From NCBI GenBank assembly GCA_023387135.1, contig JAEWIK010000095.1:1-6715 (forward strand): a DNA stretch of 6,715 nt, given 5' to 3'. This document shows positions 1 through 4,135 of this stretch, piece by piece (position 1 is the first letter of the stretch; each line of letters begins with the position of its first letter). The stretch is from Actinomycetes bacterium (GTDB lineage: Bacteria > Actinomycetota > Actinomycetes > Propionibacteriales > Propionibacteriaceae). A program made the position numbers and the translations under genes. A model generated the notes under the pieces. That model was given only the letters and a program-made list of their open reading frames with translations. It did not search any database and was not told where the DNA came from.

Positions 1-158
1 TAGTACTGCTGGGAGCCGACGACGAGCGTGGCCGAACCGGAGGCCGCCGGGGTGGATGCCTGGCTTCCCGGGTACTGGGTCGCGCAGCCGGTGAGCGCTG
101 TCGTCACGACGAGCGCGACGGCGGTGAGAAGTCTGACGCGTGGTGAGGTGGGGTTCAT
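1..158 (-). CDS. Osmoprotectant ABC transporter substrate-binding lipoprotein (N-terminal part, cut by window edge)
   Basis: Only the first 52 codons are present; the gene continues beyond base 1. The translation starts MNPTSPRVRLLTAVALVV and shows a lipoprotein signal peptide: arginine at residue 7 and 9, a hydrophobic core at about residues 10-23, and the lipobox LTGC with the lipidated Cys at residue 25. A Ser/Thr/Pro/Ala linker follows, then LVVGSQQYY, which fits the first beta strand of the OpuAC/OpuCC-type binding domain (family pattern VGS followed by an aromatic-containing turn). The ATG at 158-156 is preceded by GAAAGG (complement of 164-169) with 5 bases between. It lies 38 bases downstream of the second permease, as last gene of the transporter operon. 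The expected role is to bind a compatible solute such as glycine betaine or choline at the outer face of the membrane. The binding-pocket residues are outside the window, so the ligand is inferred from the operon only. Confidence 0.85.
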   Translation of the reverse strand, partial: MNPTSPRVRLLTAVALVVTTALTGCATQYPGSQASTPAASGSATLVVGSQQY

Positions 159-196
159 GCTTGCCTTTCGGTGGTGCCGTCGGACTGTCGGCCAGC

Positions 197-871
197 TTAT
201 GCACCTGCGGCGACAGTTCCGATAGTCCGCATGCTGAGCCGCTGCAGGACCTCGAAAACGACGTCCAGAACGATGGCGAGGACGACCACCAGCAGCGCGG
301 CGGCGACGAGTTGGGTGTAGTCCTGCGTCTTGAGGCCGAGGAAGAGGAACCTGCCGAGGCCGCCGGCCCCGGTGTAGGCGGCCAGCGTGGCAGTCGCCAC
401 CACCTGGAGCACCGCCGACCTGATGCCGCCGATGAGCAGCGGCAGCCCGAGCGGGATCTCCACCTTCGTCAGCACCTGCCACGGCGAGAACCCGACGGCG
501 CGGGCCGCGTCGACGGTCCTCGGGTCGATCGCCTCCACCCCGGCGTAGGCGCCCGCCAGCACCGACGGGAACGCCAGCACCACGAGCGCGACGAGCGGGG
601 CGACCAGGCCGATGCCGAGCGCGAGCCCCGCCAGCACGACGACGCCGAGCGTGGGGAGCGCCCGCGCCGCGCCGGCCGTCACGACGACGAAACCGCGACC
701 CCGACGGGTGTGTCCCACCGCCCAGCCGACGGGCACAGCGAGCAGCACGGCGATCGTGACCGCCACGCCGGTGTACGAGAGGTGCTCGAGGAGCCGCGAC
801 ACGACGCCGTCCGGGCCGTAGCGGCGGGACGGGTCGGCGATCCATGCGAGGGCGTCGGTGACGATGTTCAT
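197..871 (-). CDS. Osmoprotectant ABC transporter permease (second permease, OpuCD/OpuCB-like)
   Basis: A 224-residue inner-membrane protein with several hydrophobic segments (about residues 34-53, 63-82, 83-107, 144-166 and 187-207). The EAA-loop region that docks on the ATPase is DAARAVGFSPWQVLTKVEIP, about residues 121-140, with the conserved Gly and the closing Ile-Pro. The length is typical of the roughly 210-230-residue OpuC/OsmU permeases (BPD_transp_1 family). The reading frame stays open further upstream, but that part overlaps the preceding permease in another frame. I chose the ATG at 871-869 because it overlaps the upstream TGA (shared ATGA at 871-868) and has AGGAG (complement of 880-884) 8 bases ahead. 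The stop is TAA at 199-197. It would form a heterodimeric channel with the neighbouring permease. Solute specificity is not readable from the permease. Confidence 0.93.
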   Translation of the reverse strand: MNIVTDALAWIADPSRRYGPDGVVSRLLEHLSYTGVAVTIAVLLAVPVGWAVGHTRRGRGFVVVTAGAARALPTLGVVVLAGLALGIGLVAPLVALVVLAFPSVLAGAYAGVEAIDPRTVDAARAVGFSPWQVLTKVEIPLGLPLLIGGIRSAVLQVVATATLAAYTGAGGLGRFLFLGLKTQDYTQLVAAALLVVVLAIVLDVVFEVLQRLSMRTIGTVAAGA

Positions 872-1539
872 GCCGCCAGCTCCTGCCCGACGAGCCGCGC
901 GCGCGTGGTCGCCCGGGTCCACGGCATGGCGATCCTTCCGCCCAGGACGAGCAGCGCGTCCACCAGCAGCGCGAGCACCGCGGTGGCGACGATGCCGGTG
1001 ATCACCTCGGCGATGATGCCGCGCTGGAAGCCGTCGGTGAACAGCAGCCCGAGGTTGCTGACGCCGAGCACCCCGCTGACGGTGACGAGGCTGATGGTGC
1101 TGACCGCCACCACCCTCAGCCCGGCGAGCAGGACGGGGCCCGCCAGCGGCAGTTCGACGGTCAGGAACCTTCCCCAGGCCCCGTAGCCGACGGCCGTCGC
1201 TGCCTCGACGGTGCCCGCGCCGACGGCGTCCAGCGCGTCCGCCACCGGCCTCACCATCAGCGCCACCCCGTACAGGGTGAGGGCCACGATCACGTTCAGC
1301 CTGTCCCTCACCCCGGTGCCCAGCACCGTGGGCAGCAGGACGAACAGGGGCAGCGACGGGATCGCGTAGAGCAGGCCCGCGGCGCTCAGCACCGCGGCCC
1401 GGGACCACGACAGCTTGCGTGCCACCCAGCCGACCGGCAGGGCGATGAGGAAGCTCGCCACGATGGCGGGCACCGCGAGCGCGAGGTGGGACAGCGCCCG
1501 ATCGGCGATCAGGCCGAGGTTCGCCAGCACCCAGGTCAC
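868..1539 (-). CDS. Osmoprotectant ABC transporter permease (first permease, OpuCB-like)
   Basis: A 223-residue integral membrane protein of the BPD_transp_1 family with hydrophobic stretches at about residues 18-38, 48-74, 82-97, 130-160 and 180-200. The EAA motif is EAATAVGYGAWGRFLTVELP, about residues 112-131, which contacts the ATPase. The start is GTG at 1539-1537, sharing four bases (GTGA, 1539-1536) with the stop of the ATPase gene, and the stop in turn overlaps the next permease by four bases. No strong ribosome binding site is visible before the GTG, only a weak purine stretch, so translation probably depends on coupling to the ATPase gene. It resembles the other permease in size and layout but is clearly a different sequence, as expected for a heterodimeric OpuC/OsmU-type transporter. 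Confidence 0.93.
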   Translation of the reverse strand: MTWVLANLGLIADRALSHLALAVPAIVASFLIALPVGWVARKLSWSRAAVLSAAGLLYAIPSLPLFVLLPTVLGTGVRDRLNVIVALTLYGVALMVRPVADALDAVGAGTVEAATAVGYGAWGRFLTVELPLAGPVLLAGLRVVAVSTISLVTVSGVLGVSNLGLLFTDGFQRGIIAEVITGIVATAVLALLVDALLVLGGRIAMPWTRATTRARLVGQELAA

Positions 1540-2348
1540 CGCGGCGCCACCTGTCCGAGCGGCCGGCCCGACCCGTCCACCACCACGTCGACGCCGTCCA
1601 CCCGGCGCACCTGCAGCCTGCGGTCGCCGGTGAGGCCCACGAAGTCGGCCACGAAGTCGTCGGCCGGCGCCGACACTATCTGCAGCGGCGTGCCCACCTG
1701 GGCGACCTCGCCGCCCGTGCGCAGGATGACGAGCTGGTCTCCCAGCAGCAGCGCCTCGGCGATGTCGTGGGTGACGAAGAGGATCGTCTTGTGGAGTTCA
1801 CGCTGCAGCCGCAGCAGTTCGCTCTGCAGTTCTGCCCGCACGATCGGGTCGACGGCACCGAAAGGCTCGTCCATGAGCAGGATGTTCGGGTCGGCGGCCA
1901 GCGCGCGGGCGACCCCCACCCGCTGCTGCTGCCCACCGGAGAGCTGGGTGGGGTAGCGCATCGCCATGCCGCGGTCGAGGCCGACGAGATCCATCAACTC
2001 CAGCGCACGGGCGTGGGCCTCGGGGCGACGGACCTTGTTGAGCAGCGGGACCGTGGCGATGTTGTCGATCACCCGCCGGTGCGGCAGCAGGCCGGCGTCC
2101 TGCATGACGTAGCCGATCCTGCGGCGCAGGCTGACGGGGTCGCTGCCGGAGACCGGGACGTCGTCGATGAAGATGTCGCCGTGCGTCGGGGTCACCATGC
2201 GGTTGACCATCCGCATCAGCGTGGTCTTGCCGCTTCCGCTGGAGCCGACGAGCACAGTCGTCTGCCCGCTGGGTGCGATCAGGGAGAAGTCCCCGACGGC
2301 GACGGTCCCGTCAGGGTAGGTCTTGCCGACGGAGCGGAACTCGATCAT
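1536..2348 (-). CDS. Osmoprotectant ABC transporter ATP-binding protein (OpuCA/ProV-like, short form)
   Basis: A 270-residue ATPase that powers the two adjacent permeases from the cytoplasmic side. All nucleotide-binding elements are visible: Walker A GSSGSGKTT (35-43), Q-loop Gln83 in VMQDAGLLPH, ABC signature LSGGQ (136-140), Walker B ILLMDEP (156-162) and H-loop His194 in VTHD. The phrase GYVMQDAGLLPH followed by the PFGAVDP region fits the glycine betaine/proline (ProV/OpuCA/OsmV) branch. The protein ends about 30 residues after the core with only a short tail, so the paired CBS domains of longer relatives such as OpuCA are absent. The start is ATG at 2348-2346, with AGGAGG (complement of 2353-2358) 4 bases upstream. 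It is the first gene of the operon, and its stop overlaps the GTG of the first permease. The ligand is inferred from the family, not proven. Confidence 0.95.
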   Translation of the reverse strand: MIEFRSVGKTYPDGTVAVGDFSLIAPSGQTTVLVGSSGSGKTTLMRMVNRMVTPTHGDIFIDDVPVSGSDPVSLRRRIGYVMQDAGLLPHRRVIDNIATVPLLNKVRRPEAHARALELMDLVGLDRGMAMRYPTQLSGGQQQRVGVARALAADPNILLMDEPFGAVDPIVRAELQSELLRLQRELHKTILFVTHDIAEALLLGDQLVILRTGGEVAQVGTPLQIVSAPADDFVADFVGLTGDRRLQVRRVDGVDVVVDGSGRPLGQVAPR

Positions 2349-2361
2349 GGGACCTCCTGGA

Positions 2362-2389
2362 CGCCAACCCTAGCGACCGGGGACGACAG
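2362..2389 (-). promoter_or_regulatory. Possible promoter/operator upstream of the transporter operon
   Basis: Read on the minus strand just before the ATPase gene, there is a TAGGGT hexamer (2372-2367) of the actinobacterial TAnnnT -10 type, giving a leader of under 20 bases that contains the AGGAGG site. No good -35 hexamer is found 16-19 bases further upstream. Directly next to the hexamer lie CTGTCGTCC (2389-2381) and GGTCGC (2378-2373), which also occur upstream of pyc. The assignment is tentative. Confidence 0.3.
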
Positions 2390-2425
2390 CGGCTCGCCTG
2401 GGTGGACGCCGAGGCGCGAGCCGCG

Positions 2426-2454
2426 TTGGAGCGTCGGCCCGGATCGCGCATACT
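2426..2454 (+). promoter_or_regulatory. Probable promoter of the first GNAT gene
   Basis: TTGGAG (2426-2431) and CATACT (2449-2454) are separated by exactly 17 bases. This is a reasonable housekeeping-sigma promoter for a GC-rich genome, with the first three -35 bases and four of six -10 bases matching consensus. Transcription would start near 2461, leaving a leader of about 30 bases that contains AGGGGG (2482-2487), 4 bases before the ATG at 2492. The site lies in the 143-base divergent region shared with the transporter operon. Confidence 0.45.
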
Positions 2455-2491
2455 GGGCGCGTCGGCGTGCCCACGTAGCGCAGGGGGATCC

Positions 2492-2788
2492 ATGGCGGAG
2501 ACTTTCGTCCACAACCCCACCGCCGAACGCTTCGAGGCCTGGGTGGACGGAGAGTTCGTCGGGGAACTGGTCTACCGGCGGACGGGCTCGACGCTCGTCT
2601 TCGAGAGCACCCACATCAACACCGGCACGCTCGTCGTCGGCCTCGGCAGCAGGCTCGTCGGCTACGCCTTCGGCCGCGTGCGCGAGCAGGGCGACCTGCG
2701 GGTGCGAGCCGACTGCCCGTACGTCAGGTCGTGGATAGCCAGGCACGGCGGCGTCGCCGACCTGCTTGTCGAACCGTCCCTGGGGTAA
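2492..2788 (+). CDS. YjdJ-like (COG2388) GNAT-family protein with altered acetyl-CoA loop
   Basis: A 98-residue soluble protein. HNP at 7-9, RFEAWVDGEFVGELVYRR at 13-30 and CPYV at 75-78 match the short COG2388/GNAT_acetyltr_CG family (YjdJ-like; the Arabidopsis At1g77540 protein is a structurally studied member). These are minimal GNAT folds of about 90-110 residues; their physiological substrate is generally unknown. It aligns without gaps to the next gene's product, with about 38 of 92 positions identical. In this copy the family His-Thr pair reads Ser39-Thr40. The acetyl-CoA loop, which in the neighbour is RSTGVAGRL, reads LVVGLGSRL (47-55), so the leading Arg is lost. The Cys at 75 is kept. 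The start is ATG at 2492, supported by AGGGGG 4 bases upstream and by alignment of the N-terminus with the neighbour; the frame is open further upstream but that part runs antisense to the ATPase gene. Catalytic activity is doubtful. Confidence 0.82.
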   Translation: MAETFVHNPTAERFEAWVDGEFVGELVYRRTGSTLVFESTHINTGTLVVGLGSRLVGYAFGRVREQGDLRVRADCPYVRSWIARHGGVADLLVEPSLG

Positions 2789-2799
2789 CCCGAGGAATA

Positions 2800-2813
2800 G
2801 CGCGGCTGCGCGC
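2800..2813 (+). other. Small GC hairpin between the two GNAT genes
   Basis: GCGCG (2800-2804) pairs with CGCGC (2809-2813) around a 4-base loop, in the 53-base gap between the two GNAT genes. It is followed by GCGGTTT. The stem is short and in GC-rich DNA could arise by chance, so it is at best a weak attenuator or processing site. Confidence 0.2.
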
Positions 2814-2841
2814 GCGGTTTGGCCGGGAGCGAGGAGGTTCA

Positions 2842-3123
2842 ATGACCGAGGAGTTTCGGCACAACACCGACGAGGACAGGTTCGAGGTATGGATCGACGG
2901 CGAGTTCGTGGGTGAGGCCACCTACGAGCTGGACGGCGACGTGGCAGCCTTCGACCACACCTACGTGGAGCCAGCTTTCCGCTCGACGGGCGTCGCGGGA
3001 CGCCTCGTGCAGCACGGTTTCGACGAGGTCCGCGCGGCAGGCGACTGGAAGATCCGTCCTGTCTGCCCGTTCGTCGTGAGCTGGGTGAAGCTGCACCCCG
3101 AGTACTCGGACCTCATCGCCTGA
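2842..3123 (+). CDS. YjdJ-like (COG2388) GNAT-family N-acetyltransferase
   Basis: A 93-residue protein with all the landmarks of the COG2388 minimal GNAT family: HN at 7-8, RFEVWIDGEFVGEATYEL at 13-30, FDHTYVEP at 37-44 with the His39-Thr40 pair, the acetyl-CoA pyrophosphate loop RSTGVAGRL at 47-55, CPFVVSW at 75-81 with the conserved Cys75, and the closing HPEYSDL at 85-91. It probably binds acetyl-CoA in the cytoplasm and acetylates a small molecule or protein amine; the real substrate is unknown for the family. The start is ATG at 2842, with GAGGAGG at 2831-2837 4 bases upstream, the best ribosome binding site of the plus-strand genes. It follows its degenerate paralogue by 53 bases on the same strand, so the two probably arose by duplication and may share a transcript. 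A GC-rich hairpin lies 13 bases after the stop. Confidence 0.9.
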   Translation: MTEEFRHNTDEDRFEVWIDGEFVGEATYELDGDVAAFDHTYVEPAFRSTGVAGRLVQHGFDEVRAAGDWKIRPVCPFVVSWVKLHPEYSDLIA

Positions 3124-3136
3124 GCCAGACCCCGCG

Positions 3137-3169
3137 GGCGCCGGCCGTCGCGATCGGACCGGCGGCGCC
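3137..3169 (+). terminator. GC-rich hairpin after the GNAT pair, possible terminator
   Basis: GGCG, CCGG and CCG (3137-3147) pair with CGG, CCGG and CGCC (3155-3157, 3159-3162, 3166-3169) around a 7-base loop. This gives an 11-pair stem interrupted by a 1-base and a 3-base bulge on the 3' side. It starts 14 bases after the GNAT stop codon and lies before the next gene's putative promoter. No T-tract follows, which is frequent for actinobacterial hairpin terminators but also makes the call uncertain. Confidence 0.4.
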
Positions 3170-3203
3170 TGCATGCTGGCGGCAACACTCTCACCCGGCG
3201 AGC

Positions 3204-3216
3204 CACAATGGCTGCA
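3204..3216 (+). promoter_or_regulatory. Possible -10 element for a leaderless patatin mRNA
   Basis: CACAAT at 3204-3209 resembles a -10 hexamer (four of six consensus bases) and ends 7 bases before the A of the ATG at 3216. That is the distance at which transcription normally starts, so the mRNA could begin at the start codon itself. No Shine-Dalgarno sequence is visible upstream of this ATG, in contrast to the neighbouring genes. The -35 region (about 3180-3187, GGCAAC-like) is poor. Confidence 0.35.
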
Positions 3217-4079
3217 TGGGTGAGCGGGTGTTGTGCCTCGGCAGTGGTGCTGTGACGGGTGCCGCCTGGCAGCTGGGAGTGCTCGCGGGGCTGGCGGAGG
3301 CCGGCGCCGACGTGAGCTCGCCCGACCTGCTCGTCGGGACCTCGGCAGGCGCGTTGCTCGGTGCCCACCTGCTGCTCGGCAGGTCCGCCGACGAGATCCG
3401 CGCCCTGCTGTGGGATCTCGACCTCGGCGGACGCATGACGCCGGCGGCCCTAGCCGCGCTCGGTGTCGCCCAGGTGTGGCCGAGCCGCCGGCACGCCGTG
3501 CTCTGGCTGGGCCGCCGGTCCATGGGGAACCACTGGACCGAGGACCGTGCGGACAACTGGGTGACGACACTGTCGGTGGGGCTCAGCGGCGAGGAGTGGC
3601 CCCAGCGGCTGGTGGTCGTCGCCTCGGACGTCGAGACCGGCCGTCCCGCCTACTTCGGCGCGGGCGACGGCATCCCGCTGGAACGCGCCGTGGCGGCGAG
3701 TTGCGCGCTCCCCGGCGTCTTCCCTCCCGTGCTCGTCGACGGCAGGCCCCACATGGACGGTGCCGTCCGCTCGCCCGCGAACATCGACCTGGCCGCCGGC
3801 GGTGACGTGGTGGTCGCCATCGCGCCGCTGGGCTACTCGATGCGGGCCCACGCCCGTCCGTACGAGCAGGCGAAACTGCTGTCGCGCTCGGCCCGGGTCG
3901 TCCTGATCGAGCCCGACGCCGCCGCCCGCGTGGTGATCGGTTACGACATCACCAACCCCGCCGGACGCGACGCCGCCATGGCGGCGGGACGCGAAGCCGG
4001 CCTGCGCAGGGCCGACGAGGTGCGCACGGCGTGGCACGCGAACCAGGCGGGCAGCACGAGTTCTCGATCCGGGGGCTGA
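3216..4079 (+). CDS. Patatin-like phospholipase family protein
   Basis: A 287-residue predicted alpha/beta hydrolase of the patatin family, using a Ser-Asp dyad to cleave acyl esters, most likely of lipids. The nucleophile elbow is GTSAG at 41-45 (Ser43). The catalytic Asp is Asp181 in HMDGAVRSPANIDLA, the counterpart of the family's DGG/DGA motif. The N-terminal oxyanion loop is GSGAVTG at 9-15, whereas the usual actinobacterial form is a run of glycines followed by a residue pair and Gly. ASCALPGVFPPV (161-172) before the Asp is another family landmark. No signal peptide or membrane segment is clear, so it is probably cytoplasmic. The ATG at 3216 gives an N-terminus starting directly at the first beta strand, as in relatives; an ATG at 3208 is out of frame. 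It has no visible ribosome binding site. It is separated from pyc by 56 bases, and its substrate is unknown. Confidence 0.9.
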   Translation: MGERVLCLGSGAVTGAAWQLGVLAGLAEAGADVSSPDLLVGTSAGALLGAHLLLGRSADEIRALLWDLDLGGRMTPAALAALGVAQVWPSRRHAVLWLGRRSMGNHWTEDRADNWVTTLSVGLSGEEWPQRLVVVASDVETGRPAYFGAGDGIPLERAVAASCALPGVFPPVLVDGRPHMDGAVRSPANIDLAAGGDVVVAIAPLGYSMRAHARPYEQAKLLSRSARVVLIEPDAAARVVIGYDITNPAGRDAAMAAGREAGLRRADEVRTAWHANQAGSTSSRSGG

Positions 4080-4082
4080 CCC

Positions 4083-4117
4083 CTGTCGTCCGGTCGCGGG
4101 GGCTCTGTAGATTGGCG
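4083..4117 (+). promoter_or_regulatory. Possible promoter region of pyc
   Basis: TAGATT (4108-4113) is a plausible -10 hexamer 22 bases before the GTG start. Transcription from about 4120 would give a leader of some 15 bases containing GAGGAGG (4126-4132). No clear -35 hexamer is present at the right distance. Upstream lie CTGTCGTCC (4083-4091) and GGTCGC (4092-4097), and the -10 candidate runs into TTGGCG; similar words occur in front of the transporter operon on the other strand. Confidence 0.35.
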
Positions 4118-4135
4118 GCCTACCCGAGGAGGACA

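Noticed and set aside
140..1186. A 348-codon plus-strand frame opposite the two permease genes.
   Set aside because: The composition is of low complexity (Arg, Glu, Asp, His rich) and the permeases on the other strand have clear family motifs and coupled starts. It is a shadow frame.
872..1408. N-terminal extension of the second permease to 403 residues.
   Set aside because: The extra part overlaps the first permease in another frame and is Arg/Gly/Ala-rich with no membrane segments. The ATG at 871 has a ribosome binding site and a 4-base overlap with the preceding stop.
2273..2491. N-terminal extension of the first GNAT protein to 171 residues.
   Set aside because: The extension runs antisense to the start of the ATPase gene and through the promoter region. 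The ATG at 2492 has a ribosome binding site, and the protein starting there matches its paralogue from residue 1.
1767..2738. A 323-codon plus-strand frame spanning the ATPase gene and running into the first GNAT gene.
   Set aside because: It runs antisense to all ABC motifs and then out of frame with the GNAT gene. It shows no domain of its own.
2492..4079. Idea that the two GNAT proteins and the patatin-like protein form a defence or toxin-antitoxin-like system.
   Set aside because: Patatin-like enzymes do occur in defence operons, but here there is no nucleotide cyclase, sensor or partner gene. The patatin-like gene has its own start signals after a hairpin, and both families are common housekeeping genes in actinobacteria.
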